Source of the DNA: Pseudomonadota bacterium
GTDB taxonomy: Bacteria; Myxococcota_A; UBA796; SXON01
Direction: 5' to 3'
Length of the DNA stretch: 50,873 bases
Assembly: GCA_030684355.1 (NCBI GenBank)
Contig: JAUXTN010000142.1
Span: 1 to 50,873, forward strand
The notes beneath the pieces are model-generated. The model was not told the origin of the DNA, searched no databases, and saw nothing but the letters and a program-made list of their open reading frames with translations. Made by a program: the position numbers and the translations under genes. Positions 34,944-44,108 of this stretch are shown in pieces (position 1 is the first letter of the stretch; each line of letters opens with the position of its first letter).

Positions 34944-36863
34944 CTATTGGTCCATGTAGCCGAGGGCCTCTAAGCGCTGCCGCTCCTCGGCGGAGACCTC
35001 GATCGCGCTGCGCGACGTGGCGTCCCCCTCGAAGAGCGCCATCGCCTGCCCGCGCAGGAGCGAGAGGAGCTCGGCCCCGGCGGGCGTGGCGCCGACGGTG
35101 CTGCTCGCCTCGATGACCCCGAGGGGGTCGGCGCCGAGCTCGTAGTAGGTCGAGGTCCCGTCGACCTCGCGCGCCACGAACCGGCTCATCGGGCCGCGGA
35201 GACCCGCCATGCGGTACGTCGGCGCCGTGATCGTGCCCGCCTTGCGCGCCGCGAGGTTCGCGACCCGGTCGAAGCACATGGAATGCGCGATCGTGCGGCC
35301 GGGAGCGCCCGCGAACGTCGGCACCACGCTCTCGCCGGTCATCTCCTGGGGCGCCGCCACCCCCACGAGCTCGAGGATCGTGGGCGTGAGGTCCGTGCCC
35401 TCGACGGGGCTCGTGACCTTCGTGACGGGCACGCGGCCGGGCCAGCGGAGCGCGAAGGGCACGTGTACGCTGGTCTCGTAGACGTCGTCCCCATGGTTGA
35501 ACCACACGCCATGCTCCCCCAGCGACTCGCCGTGGTCGCCCATGACGGCCACGAGCGTGTTCTGGGTGTCCACCGCGCCGAGGAGGCGGGCGAGCTGGGC
35601 GTCCGCGTAGGAGACCTCGCCGTCGTACTGCGCGAGCACGTACTTGAGGTCGGTGACGCCGAGCAGGCTCTTCTTCAGGTAGGGCGCGACGTTCTCGACG
35701 ACCGACATGGAGGTGTTGGCGGGATCCCGCTCGTCCCCCTGGTAGTAGAGGGTGTCGTAGGGAGGCGGCGGCGCGTAGGGGCCGTGGGCATCGAAGAGGT
35801 GCACCCAGAGGAACCAGGCGCCTCCCCCTCGCCCGGCGGCGGGGCGCTGGCCGATCCAGGCGAGGGCCTGGTCGACGGTGTCGGCGCCGCGGCGCTCCAG
35901 CACCTCGTCGGGATCGGCGTGGCGGCGGCCCATCGCCGCGATCCGCGCGGGCAGGAGCGCGCTCGCGCCGGGGAGCCAGCCGAAGTCGTCGTCGTAGACC
36001 TCGAAGCCGCGCGCGAAGCCGAGGCCGCCGTCGAGCACGTAGGCGCTGACGAACGCGCCGGTGGCCCAGCCCTGGTCGCGGAGGAGCTCGGCCAGGAGCG
36101 GCGTCTCGGGGAGCGGTACGCCGTTGAGGAGCACGCCGTGGTCCCACGGGCCGCGGCCGGAGAGCATGCTGGCGTGGCTCGGCCCGGTGACCGGCGCCAC
36201 CGCGGAGGCCGCCGTGAAGAGCGCGCCCTCGGCGGCGAGGGCGTCGAACGCGCGGGTCTGGACGGACTCGTTCCCGTAGGCGCCGACGCGGTCGGCCCGG
36301 GTGGTGTCGAGCGTGACGAGCAGCACGTTGGGCGCGCCCGCGGGGACCGCACCGGTGGGAGCCGGGAGCGGGTCGACCGCGGCGTAGACCCACGCGGAGA
36401 GCCCCACCGCCAGGGAGAGCGCGGCGCCGCCGACGGCCCGGGCGCCGCGAGCGCCCTGGTAGACGACCCCGAGGAGGAGCCCGACGGCGACGGTGAGCGC
36501 GGCGAACGCGCCGACGTTGCCCTGGAGCGGGAAGGGCTCGGTGAACGGCGGCGGATCGGTGAACCACGCGACGCCGACCGACCCGACGATGGGCACGAAC
36601 AGGCCCCAGACGAACCCGAGCCAGCGGGCGCGGCCAAGGGGACGCGGCGGCAGGACCAGGAGCGGGAGGGAGCCCGCGGCGGAGAGCACCGCGCCGCCCA
36701 GCGCACCGAGAACGAGGAGCGCGACGACCTGGAAGTCCCCGAGGAGGAGGCGCTCCCCCACCACGACGCGCGCGGCCTCGGCGCTCCCGAACAAGGCTCC
36801 CGCGGCCGCGGACGCGCCGACGATCGCCAGGGCCGTAAGCCGGCGGGTGGGGAGGTCGTTCAT
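34944..36863 (-). CDS. membrane-anchored sulfatase-fold enzyme (alkaline phosphatase superfamily)
   Basis: The 639-residue product starts at ATG 36863, with AAGGTG upstream. About four membrane helices occupy residues 8-165. The periplasmic domain begins PNVLLVTLDTTRADRVGAYG (metal-site Asp186), and the nucleophile region APVTGPSHASMLSG has Thr226 at the position of formylglycine and His230 in place of Arg. The later metal site is VAVMGDHGESLGEHG. This T-x-P-S-H form is not a maturation-competent sulfatase motif and is closer to phosphotransferases such as those adding phosphoethanolamine or phosphoglycerol. It leads an apparent operon with the lipid A-type acyltransferase, so a lipid A or envelope glycan substrate is plausible. 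Confidence 0.8.
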   Translation of the reverse strand: MNDLPTRRLTALAIVGASAAAGALFGSAEAARVVVGERLLLGDFQVVALLVLGALGGAVLSAAGSLPLLVLPPRPLGRARWLGFVWGLFVPIVGSVGVAWFTDPPPFTEPFPLQGNVGAFAALTVAVGLLLGVVYQGARGARAVGGAALSLAVGLSAWVYAAVDPLPAPTGAVPAGAPNVLLVTLDTTRADRVGAYGNESVQTRAFDALAAEGALFTAASAVAPVTGPSHASMLSGRGPWDHGVLLNGVPLPETPLLAELLRDQGWATGAFVSAYVLDGGLGFARGFEVYDDDFGWLPGASALLPARIAAMGRRHADPDEVLERRGADTVDQALAWIGQRPAAGRGGGAWFLWVHLFDAHGPYAPPPPYDTLYYQGDERDPANTSMSVVENVAPYLKKSLLGVTDLKYVLAQYDGEVSYADAQLARLLGAVDTQNTLVAVMGDHGESLGEHGVWFNHGDDVYETSVHVPFALRWPGRVPVTKVTSPVEGTDLTPTILELVGVAAPQEMTGESVVPTFAGAPGRTIAHSMCFDRVANLAARKAGTITAPTYRMAGLRGPMSRFVAREVDGTSTYYELGADPLGVIEASSTVGATPAGAELLSLLRGQAMALFEGDATSRSAIEVSAEERQRLEALGYMDQ

Positions 36864-36986
36864 GGGGGGCACCTTATGCCTTCCACCGCAGCATCAGGCC
36901 AGCGGGACGTGCATCTTTCCACCTATTGTGGCATGCTTAGCGTTTGCCCCGCCTGGGGTTCGACCTTCCCAGGCTTCGAGGTCCAT

Positions 36987-39059
36987 ATGTCGCGCCGTAG
37001 CTCCCTCCGCGGGGCGTCCCGCATCGCCCCGCTCCTCCTCGCGCTCTTCGCGCCCGGCATCGCGTCCGCGGCCAGCGCCGTCGTTCCGCCGCTCATCGCC
37101 AAGGGCATCGACGCCAAGGTCGCGGGCAACGTCACCGGGCTGTTGAGCTCCGAGCTCGACTTCTCCGGCGCGTACGAGACCGTGACCGAGCTCCCCTCGG
37201 CCCCCTCGACGCTCAACGAGAAGTGCCTCTCCTCGATGAGCTGCCTCGCGGGCATCGCGAAGGCCGCCGGCGCGGATGCCGTGCTCACCGGCACGGTCGG
37301 CACCGGCTCGAAGGGCCTCCAGGTGTACCTGGTGCTCTTCGACGCGCAGAAGGGCACGATCAAGAACAAGGCGACGTTCGACATCGCCGGGGATCCCGCC
37401 TCGCTCGCCGATAACGCCGGCAAGTGGGTGAAGCAGCTCGTGTCGGGGCAGTCGCCCGCCGCCACGGCCGCCGCCGCCGCGCCCGTCCCGAGCTTCGAGG
37501 AAGAGGAAGAGGACGGCTTCGAGTTCGACGGGCCCCCCGCGCCGCCGCCGAAGTCCACCTCCAAGACCGCGTCGAAGACCGCCCCCGCGCCGACCCCGAC
37601 GAAGACCCGGATCGACACCACGTCGAACTCCAAGCCGCGCGAGCTGGCGGACGAGGAGGACGAGGAAGAGGAGGAGGAAGAGGACGACAGCGCCGCGGTC
37701 GCCGCGAAGGCCAAGGCCGACGCCGCGGCGAAGGCCAAGACGGACGCGGCCGCGAAGGCCAAGGCCGACGCCGACGCGAAGGCCCGGGCGGACGCCGAAG
37801 CGAAGGCCAAGGCCAAGGCGGACGCCGACGCGAAGGCCAAGGCCGACGCCGATCGCAAGGCCAAGGAGGCCGCCGCACAGGCGCTGCGCGACGAGGAGGA
37901 GGCCGAGGAGGCCGCGCGTCTCGCCGCCCGCGCCAAGGCCGAAGCGGCGCGCCGGGCGCGCGACGCCGAAGAGGAGGCCGACGAGGCCCCGGCCGCGGCG
38001 GACGACGACGAGGACTTCTCGTTCGGCTCGTCGGTCGGGCTCATGGACATCGAGACCGAGACCGAGGAGGAGGAGGAGGACGCGCCGGCGCCGAGCCGCG
38101 CGAGCACCACGAAGTCCACCAGCGTGTCGAAGTCGACCACGTCGAAGCCGACCACCTCCTCGAGCCGCACGACCTCGCGCGATCTCGACGAGGACGAAGA
38201 AGAGATGGCCGACCTCGACGAAGAGGAGGAGGAGGTCGCCCCGAAGTCGTCGCGATCGAGCTCCAGCTCGTCGCGGACCTCCAGCTCGCGCGACCTCGAC
38301 GAGGAGGAAGGCGAGGACGAGGACGAGCCCAGCAGCCTCTCGCGTTCCCGCGACCTCGACGAGGAGGACGAGGACGAGCCCCGCGCCACGTCGCGCTCCC
38401 GCGACATCGAGGAGGACGAGCCCTCTTCGCGCTCCAGCTCGTCCAGCCGCTCCACCTCCGGGTCGTCGAGCCGCTCCCGTAGCTTCGACGAGGACGATCG
38501 CGGCAGCCGCAGCAGCTCCAGCACGCGCATCGAGCGCGAGGACGAGAAGCCCGGGATCTCCCTCGCCGGCCGCGTCGGGTACTCGCGCTACTACGACTTC
38601 AACTTCGTCACCTACGGCGCCGAGCTCGCGATCCCGGTCGCGCCGGTGGTGCAGCTCATCGCGGGCGTCGAGGGCTTCTCCACCCAGCGCCAGTACTCGG
38701 ACAAGGTGGTCGAGCAGCTCGCCTTCGAGCAGGGCGTCGACGAGAGCGAGATCAACGCCTCGCCGTGGCAGACCATCCTGCCGATCAACCTCGGCGTGCT
38801 CTACAAGAACTCGAAGAACGCCGTGCGCCCGTACGGCGGCGTGGACCTCACGCTGACCCCCTACACCAAGACGTTCGACCTCGCCCTGGGCGCCCGCGCC
38901 CGCGCCGGCGCGGACTTCATGGTGGCGGACACGTTCGGGCTGAACCTGAACCTCTCCGTCGGCATCATCTGGGGCGAGAAGTTCGAGCTCATGCAGGCGG
39001 ACATCAACAACATCGGTGTCATCCCGCAGATCTCGGGCGGCACGGTGTTCCAGTTTTAG
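36987..39059 (+). CDS. outer-membrane barrel protein with acidic/Ser-Arg-rich central region
   Basis: The 690-residue protein starts at ATG 36987, chosen for its signal peptide (ending GIASAAS) and GAGG upstream. Residues 29-155 look like a FlgO/CsgG-like domain (VAGNVTGLLSSELDFSGAYE, CLAGIAKAAGADAVLTGTVG), frequent in Myxococcota. Residues 170-520 are low complexity: poly-Glu runs, TolA-like AKAKADA helical repeats (238-330), then alternating SRDLDEE-type acidic and Ser/Arg blocks. Residues 522-690 are a small beta-barrel (GRVGYSRYYDFNF, RPYGGVDLTLTPYTK), ending in VFQF, the C-terminal Phe typical of outer-membrane proteins. The middle may span the periplasm or bind cell-wall polymers. Function unknown. 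Confidence 0.82.
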   Translation: MSRRSSLRGASRIAPLLLALFAPGIASAASAVVPPLIAKGIDAKVAGNVTGLLSSELDFSGAYETVTELPSAPSTLNEKCLSSMSCLAGIAKAAGADAVLTGTVGTGSKGLQVYLVLFDAQKGTIKNKATFDIAGDPASLADNAGKWVKQLVSGQSPAATAAAAAPVPSFEEEEEDGFEFDGPPAPPPKSTSKTASKTAPAPTPTKTRIDTTSNSKPRELADEEDEEEEEEEDDSAAVAAKAKADAAAKAKTDAAAKAKADADAKARADAEAKAKAKADADAKAKADADRKAKEAAAQALRDEEEAEEAARLAARAKAEAARRARDAEEEADEAPAAADDDEDFSFGSSVGLMDIETETEEEEEDAPAPSRASTTKSTSVSKSTTSKPTTSSSRTTSRDLDEDEEEMADLDEEEEEVAPKSSRSSSSSSRTSSSRDLDEEEGEDEDEPSSLSRSRDLDEEDEDEPRATSRSRDIEEDEPSSRSSSSSRSTSGSSSRSRSFDEDDRGSRSSSSTRIEREDEKPGISLAGRVGYSRYYDFNFVTYGAELAIPVAPVVQLIAGVEGFSTQRQYSDKVVEQLAFEQGVDESEINASPWQTILPINLGVLYKNSKNAVRPYGGVDLTLTPYTKTFDLALGARARAGADFMVADTFGLNLNLSVGIIWGEKFELMQADINNIGVIPQISGGTVFQF

Positions 39060-39069
39060 GAGCGTCGGC

Positions 39070-41001
39070 ATGCTCGCGGTGCTCCACCTGGCCCAGGCGG
39101 CCGTCTACGCCGCGGCCGCGTGGGAGCTCTCCCACCGCTGGAACGTCGACGCCGCCTTGATCGGCGGCGCCGCCGTCGCGCAGCTCCTCGGCGTCGCGCG
39201 GCGCCCGCGCTGGGAGCCCTGGCTCCACGTCGCGAGCCTCGTGCTCGTGCTCGTCGTGTACGGCCGGTTCACGGCGGTCGCGCTGCACATCGAGCGCGTC
39301 TTCGGCCCCGTGGCCGGCCAGCAGGCGCTGAACCTCCTCGGCGGCTCGGTCCTCGCCCTGCCGTGGGTGCTCGCGTTCCCGCTCGCGCGGCTCTGGCAGA
39401 CGCGCGGGGGCGCCGCGGGCCGCCGTCCCGGCCAGATCGCGCTGCTCGCGCCGCTCGCGCTCTTGCCCGCGACGCAGGGGCTCGTGTCCTACGGCACCCT
39501 GCCCGGCAGCGAGCGGGTGACCGACGTGGCGGGGGCCCTTTGGGGCCAGTGGTCCGGCGGCTCCCCGACCGCGCTCGCGAACGTGGCGCTCCCGGCCGAC
39601 GCCCGGGTCCGCGTCACGCCGCTGCGCGACGGCGTCCCGGGTGACGCCCGCACCCTGACCGGCGCCACCCTCGGGTCCGCCCTCTCGAAGCTCGCGGCCC
39701 CCGGCGCCCGCGACGCCCTCCTCGTCGATGTCGCCGTGCACGCGCTCCCCTCGCGCCTCGCGCGCGCCGGCACGGACGCCCCCGCGGCCTCGGACGGCCG
39801 CTCGCCCGCGGTGTTCGCGCGCACCCTGTCCCGAACCGAGCTGCTCCCCCAGTTCTTCGCCCCGACGGCCCGCGGTGAGACCCTCCGGTGGCGCTCCGCG
39901 CTCGCCTCCGCCGACGGGGTCATCGAGCTCGCGCGCGGCTGGGCCCCGGGCCCCGACACCCTCGACACCGCCACGGTCGACACCGCCATCCGCGCCGCCG
40001 TCGCGCACCTCGCGGGCGGCCAGAACGCCGGCGGGCGCTTCACCTACGTGGTCCGCGGGCCGAGCGGCGTGCCGGGGCCCGGGTACAACTACCCGCGGCA
40101 CGCCGGCACCGCATGGTTCCTCGCGCGCGCCTGGGCCGCCACGGACGACCCCGTCGCCGCCGCCGCCGCGGACGCCGCGCTGACCCACCTCGACGCCATG
40201 AGCGGCCGCACGGACGACGGCCGCGCCTACGTCCTCGACCCCTCGCGCGACGACGGCAAGGCCTGGATCGGCACCACCGCGCTCGGTACGCTCGCCCTGA
40301 CGGTGCGCCGGAGCGACGACGCCCTCCTGGGCGCCTACGTGCGCCAGCTCGCGGCCTCGGTGGACGACGCCGGGAAGGTCCGCGGCGAGATGACCGTGCG
40401 CGACGGCGCGTTCCCCGAACAGACGGCGAACGCCTACGGACAGGGGCAGACGATGCTCGCCCTCGCGGCCGCCGAGCGGGTCGGCTTCACCGACGGCAAG
40501 GCCGCGCTGGACCGCACGATCCGCTACCTGGAGTCGGGCGACTACATGGGGACCGCGCACCCGGCCGCGACCGGCGACGAGCACTGGACCTGCCTCGCGG
40601 CGCGCGCGATCCGCGACGTGCGCGGGGTGTCCGCCGGCGCCGGCATCTGCGCCGCCTACGTGGCCAGCGAGCGGTGGGGGTCCCCTCCCCCGGGCGGCGG
40701 GCTCGTCCCCGCGACCGGCCCGGCAGCCGGCGGCGCCGAGGCCGTCGTCGCGCAGGCGTGGGACACCCAGGATCCCGCCCTCATCGGCACCGCGGTGGCC
40801 TGGGGCCGCGTGTTCCTGGCCGCGCAGTACCGCGCGGCGGATGCACCGCTGCTCGGCCGCCCCGCGTCGCTCATCGGCGGCTTCCGCGACACCGTGGGAG
40901 ACCTCGACGTCCAGATCGACGCCGTCCAGCACATCGGCTGCGCGCTGCTCGGCGCCGAGGCCCTGGTTTCAGGGCGCGCGAGGCCCGGGAGCCTGCCATG
41001 A
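39070..41001 (+). CDS. membrane protein with helical-toroid-like periplasmic domain
   Basis: The 643-residue protein starts at ATG 39070, ten bases after the barrel gene, with AGGAG at good spacing. The first 150 residues contain about five membrane helices. The rest has paired-helix repeats (TAIRAAVAHLAGGQNAGG, NYPRHAGTAWFLARAW, AWIGTTALGTLALTVRR, NAYGQGQTMLALAAAERV, GDEHWTCLAARAIRDV). This is the look of (alpha/alpha)6 toroids in glycan-active enzymes or terpene-cyclase/prenyltransferase folds. Conserved acidic and His residues on loops would allow catalysis, but I cannot name a family. Overlaps the next gene by four bases (ATGA), so the two are translationally coupled. Confidence 0.7.
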   Translation: MLAVLHLAQAAVYAAAAWELSHRWNVDAALIGGAAVAQLLGVARRPRWEPWLHVASLVLVLVVYGRFTAVALHIERVFGPVAGQQALNLLGGSVLALPWVLAFPLARLWQTRGGAAGRRPGQIALLAPLALLPATQGLVSYGTLPGSERVTDVAGALWGQWSGGSPTALANVALPADARVRVTPLRDGVPGDARTLTGATLGSALSKLAAPGARDALLVDVAVHALPSRLARAGTDAPAASDGRSPAVFARTLSRTELLPQFFAPTARGETLRWRSALASADGVIELARGWAPGPDTLDTATVDTAIRAAVAHLAGGQNAGGRFTYVVRGPSGVPGPGYNYPRHAGTAWFLARAWAATDDPVAAAAADAALTHLDAMSGRTDDGRAYVLDPSRDDGKAWIGTTALGTLALTVRRSDDALLGAYVRQLAASVDDAGKVRGEMTVRDGAFPEQTANAYGQGQTMLALAAAERVGFTDGKAALDRTIRYLESGDYMGTAHPAATGDEHWTCLAARAIRDVRGVSAGAGICAAYVASERWGSPPPGGGLVPATGPAAGGAEAVVAQAWDTQDPALIGTAVAWGRVFLAAQYRAADAPLLGRPASLIGGFRDTVGDLDVQIDAVQHIGCALLGAEALVSGRARPGSLP

Positions 41002-41867
41002 GAGATTCCTCGCCATCGGCGCGCCCGTTCCGGTATCGTGCCACCGTGCCCCTCTTCCTCTTCCTCACCGGCTGCATCGGCCTCGCGACGGCTCCCGCGC
41101 GCAAGGACGAGGGCGCCACGAACCTCGACAGCGGTGACGTGCCGCTCGACAGCGGCGACCCCCTCGACAGCGCTGTGGACGGCAACGGGCGGCCCATCGC
41201 GGACGCCGGAGCCGACGCCGAGGCGAGCGTGGAGGTCGTGGTCGGGCTCGACGGCTCGGGCTCCCACGACCCCGACGAGGACCCCCTCGACTACACGTGG
41301 CGGCTCGTGAGCCAGCCCGCGGACTCCTCCGCCACGCTCGTGGACGACGAGCGGCCCGATCCCCAGTTCATCCCGGACGTTGCCGGCCGCTACGTCGTCG
41401 GGCTCGTCGTGAGCGACGGCGCGCTGGAGAGCGACGAGGACACCGTCGAGATCACCGCCACGATCAACAACGGTGCGCCGGTCGCGAACGCGGGCCCCGA
41501 CCAGAGCGTGACCGTGGGCGACCCCGTCGTGCTCAGCGGCGCCTCGTCCTCCGATCCCGAGGACGATCCCCTCCAGTTCGCGTGGACCCTCCTCACCCGC
41601 CCCTCCGGCTCCGCGGCCTCGTTGAGCTCGACCACCTCGGCCACCCCCCGCTTCGTCGCGGATGTCGCGGGCACGTACGAGGTCACGCTCACGGTGTCGG
41701 ACGGCGCCGAGATCTCCGCACCCGACACCGTGCGCATCTCTGCCTCCGAGGAGTCCGGCGGCGGCGACAGCGGGTGCGGCTGCCGCAGCACGACGCCCGA
41801 CGGCGGGCTGGCGCTGATCCTCGCGGTCGCGCTCGGGTCGCTCGCGCTGCGCCGCCCCGAACCGTAA
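40998..41867 (+). CDS. PKD-like-repeat lipoprotein with MYXO-CTERM-like tail
   Basis: The 289-residue product starts at ATG 40998 (ATGA overlap); an in-frame GTG at 41046 gives a cleaner signal, VPLFLFLTGC. An Asp/Ser-rich linker (LDSGDVPLDSGDPLDSA) leads to two PKD/cadherin-like domains: VVVGLDGSGSHDPDEDPLDY..GRYVVGLVVSDG and VANAGPDQSVTVGDPVVLSG..GTYEVTLTVSDG. The C-terminus reads GCGCR, then a hydrophobic segment GLALILAVALGSLALR and RPEP, matching a MYXO-CTERM-type tail. It thus has potential lipid anchors at both ends, which is odd. Probably a surface stalk or binding protein working with the toroid protein. Confidence 0.78.
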   Translation: MRDSSPSARPFRYRATVPLFLFLTGCIGLATAPARKDEGATNLDSGDVPLDSGDPLDSAVDGNGRPIADAGADAEASVEVVVGLDGSGSHDPDEDPLDYTWRLVSQPADSSATLVDDERPDPQFIPDVAGRYVVGLVVSDGALESDEDTVEITATINNGAPVANAGPDQSVTVGDPVVLSGASSSDPEDDPLQFAWTLLTRPSGSAASLSSTTSATPRFVADVAGTYEVTLTVSDGAEISAPDTVRISASEESGGGDSGCGCRSTTPDGGLALILAVALGSLALRRPEP

Positions 41868-41884
41868 GCGCGCACAGGCCCGTC

Positions 41885-42538
41885 ATGCTGCTCCTCCTCG
41901 CGGCCGCCCCGGCGTTCGCCGCGGAGCCCGTCCCGACCCTGGCGATGCCCACGGCCGTCGCGCTCGAGGCCGGCACGGGGCAGGCCGGCGTCGGGGCGCT
42001 GGCCGTCGGCGGGGACAGCCCCAGCGGCGCGGTCACGCTGCGCGGCGCCGTCGGCATCACCGACCGCCTCGCGATCTCCGGCGGCCTGATGGAGCCCCGC
42101 GGGGGCCTGCTCCTGGGCCTCCGCTACAACGTCTACCAGTCCGACACGTTCCGGGTGGCGCCGTTCGTCTTCGGCATCGCCGACGACGACCTCGTCACCG
42201 AGGCCCCCATCGACACCCTGGGCGCCCTCTCCGCGGGCCTCGGCGTCGCGCTCGAAGGCGGCGGTCAAACGTTCCGGTTCGACCTCTCGCTCCCCCTCGT
42301 GGCCACGGGGATCGACCCCCTCGCGAACCCGCTCTACGTGCCCCTCGTGGGCGGGTCGCTCGGCGTCACGGTGCAGGCCCACCGTCGCCACGCGCTGCGC
42401 TTCGGCATCGAGTCCCTCGCGGCGCCGGCCGTCACGTGGCGCTACGCGGCCGACCGCTGGTACCTGCAAGCCACCGGCCTCTACTCCCTCGTCCGCGCGC
42501 AGCCGATGATCGCGGCGGAGGTCGGGCTCCGCTTCTGA
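41885..42538 (+). CDS. small outer-membrane barrel-like protein
   Basis: The 217-residue protein has a clean signal peptide, MLLLLAAAPAFAAEP. Then come about eight to ten amphipathic strands (GAVTLRGAVGITDRLAISGG, GLLLGLRYNVYQSDTFRVAP, QTFRFDLSLPLVATG, HALRFGIESLAAPAVTW), with a terminal AEVGLRF, again ending in Phe. This is typical of a small outer-membrane barrel. It lies 17 bases downstream of the PKD-repeat gene. No specific family recognised. Confidence 0.7.
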   Translation: MLLLLAAAPAFAAEPVPTLAMPTAVALEAGTGQAGVGALAVGGDSPSGAVTLRGAVGITDRLAISGGLMEPRGGLLLGLRYNVYQSDTFRVAPFVFGIADDDLVTEAPIDTLGALSAGLGVALEGGGQTFRFDLSLPLVATGIDPLANPLYVPLVGGSLGVTVQAHRRHALRFGIESLAAPAVTWRYAADRWYLQATGLYSLVRAQPMIAAEVGLRF

Positions 42539-42590
42539 AGCAGGTGTAAGGTCGAGCCCGACCCGTCGTTCCGGGCGGCCGAGGTCCCCC

Positions 42591-44069
42591 ATGAAGCGCT
42601 ACCTTCCGCTCGTCCTCCTCCTCGCGAGCTGCGCCAATCCGGAGCCGGCGGGCGTGGCGTCGATGCCGCAGGGCTCACGGCCGAGCCCCACCGAGCAGAA
42701 GCCGCCCACCCACCCCGACACGGGCTCCGCCCCGACTACCGGCAGGCACGGCACGCGCGCCGACGAGTGGGGCGGCCGCACCTTCCTCTCGAACGACGAC
42801 TCGATGAGCCTCGCGAGCGCGCAGCGGGTGTTGTGGGCGGTCGCGGAGGGGCAGCGGGTGGCGAGCGCCGAGCTGCGCCCGCACGAGCTCCTCAACTACT
42901 TCACGTTCGCCACGAAGCCGGTCCCGACCGGGGACACCTTCGGGGTCTCCGCGTCCGCCGTCCGCACCGAGGCGGGCCTCGCGCTCGCCCTCGCCGTGAC
43001 GGGCACCCGGCCCGAGCGCCGCCCCCTCGACCTCACGCTCGTGCTCGACCGCTCCGGGTCGATGGAGGCCGAGGGGCGGATGGAGTACCTGAAGCGCGGC
43101 CTCGTCAAGATGCTCGACCGGCTCCGCCCCGGCGACCGCGTAGACGTCGTGCTCTTCGACGACGACGTGAGCGTGGCGCGCTCGGGCTTCGTGGTGGGGC
43201 GCGACGACCTCGACGACCTCCGCCTCCTCTTCGAGGAGCTCCAGCCGCGCGGCGCCACCGACCTCGACGCCGGGCTGGAGAAGGCCTACGAGCTCGCGCG
43301 GTCCCACACCCGGCTCGCGTCGGAGGATCAGCGCGACGCGCGGGTCGTCGTCGTGACGGACGCCAGGCTCACCGCGGGCGACGTGAACCCGGCGCGCGTG
43401 ACCGAGATCGCCCGCGCGTTCGACGAGAGCGGCATCCGCCTCGCGGCCGTGGGCGTAGGCAGCGACTTCGACGACGACGTGCTCCAGCAGCTCACCGAGA
43501 AGGGCCGCGGCGCCTACGTGTACCTGGGCAGCGAGAAGGTCGTGGACCGCATCTTCGGCGCCGGCTTCGACTCGCTCGTGCAGGTCGCGGCGGACGACGT
43601 GCGCTTCGCGCTCGACCTCCCCGATTCCCTGGGCATGCAGCGCTTCTACGGCGAGGAGGCGAGCACGGTCGCCGCGGAGGTGGTGCCCGTGAGCTTCCAC
43701 GGCGGCACCACCCAGCTCTTCCTCCAGGATCTCAAGGTCGCGCCCACTGGGCTCGTCGCCGAGGCGCCGCTCGTGCTCGACATGACGTGGCGCGATCCCG
43801 TCACGGGCAAGCCGCGGAGCCAGCGGTGGCAGGGCACCGTCGGCGGCGCGCTCGGCGGCGATCGCGCCAACGTCGCGAAGGCCCGGGCGCTGATGGCGTG
43901 GACCGACCTCGTGCGCGTCGGTCCGACCGGCTGCCATACGGAGAAGCGGGCGTGGACGACCCGGGCGGAGGCGTTCGGCGGCGACGTCGAGACGCGCTAC
44001 CTCGACGGCCTCGTGGCGACGTGGTGCGCGGACGAGGAGCGCGGCGGGATGATCGCGGAGGCGGAGTAG
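42591..44069 (+). CDS. YfbK-like von Willebrand factor A lipoprotein
   Basis: The 492-residue protein has signal MKRYLPLVLLLASC (LASC lipobox) and a Pro/Thr-rich linker. SNDDSMSLASAQRVLWAV..LRPHELLNYFTF resembles the N-terminal region preceding the vWA domain in YfbK-type proteins. The vWA domain from about residue 148 has an intact MIDAS: LVLDRSGSM (DxSxS), GATDLDAGLEKA for the Thr ligand and VVVTDARLTAGD for the Asp. A C-terminal domain follows. Such proteins bind divalent cations and partner proteins at the membrane. TAAGGT at 42547-42552 may be its -10. It is followed by a bidirectional-type hairpin. Confidence 0.85.
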   Translation: MKRYLPLVLLLASCANPEPAGVASMPQGSRPSPTEQKPPTHPDTGSAPTTGRHGTRADEWGGRTFLSNDDSMSLASAQRVLWAVAEGQRVASAELRPHELLNYFTFATKPVPTGDTFGVSASAVRTEAGLALALAVTGTRPERRPLDLTLVLDRSGSMEAEGRMEYLKRGLVKMLDRLRPGDRVDVVLFDDDVSVARSGFVVGRDDLDDLRLLFEELQPRGATDLDAGLEKAYELARSHTRLASEDQRDARVVVVTDARLTAGDVNPARVTEIARAFDESGIRLAAVGVGSDFDDDVLQQLTEKGRGAYVYLGSEKVVDRIFGAGFDSLVQVAADDVRFALDLPDSLGMQRFYGEEASTVAAEVVPVSFHGGTTQLFLQDLKVAPTGLVAEAPLVLDMTWRDPVTGKPRSQRWQGTVGGALGGDRANVAKARALMAWTDLVRVGPTGCHTEKRAWTTRAEAFGGDVETRYLDGLVATWCADEERGGMIAEAE

Positions 44070-44076
44070 GGGCGGG

Positions 44077-44097
44077 CGCCCTCGATCCGAGGGGGCG
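44077..44097. terminator. bidirectional terminator hairpin between convergent genes
   Basis: CGCCCTCG and CGAGGGGGCG pair as an 8-bp stem with a two-base bulge and three-base loop, in the 39-base gap between the vWA and aldolase stop codons. No U-tract. Confidence 0.45.
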
Positions 44098-44108
44098 GCC
44101 GACGGTGG

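Noticed and set aside
36915..36935. CCAC-N5-GTGG palindrome as an operator
   Set aside because: The arms are only four bases and no second copy was found in the gap.
35283..36986. Upstream extension of the acidic outer-membrane protein
   Set aside because: The extension is antisense to the sulfatase-fold gene and would bury the clear signal peptide that begins at 36987.
36894..39071. Long open frame antisense to the acidic outer-membrane protein gene
   Set aside because: It mirrors the sense repeats and has no signal, motif or ribosome site; open antisense frames are expected at this GC content.
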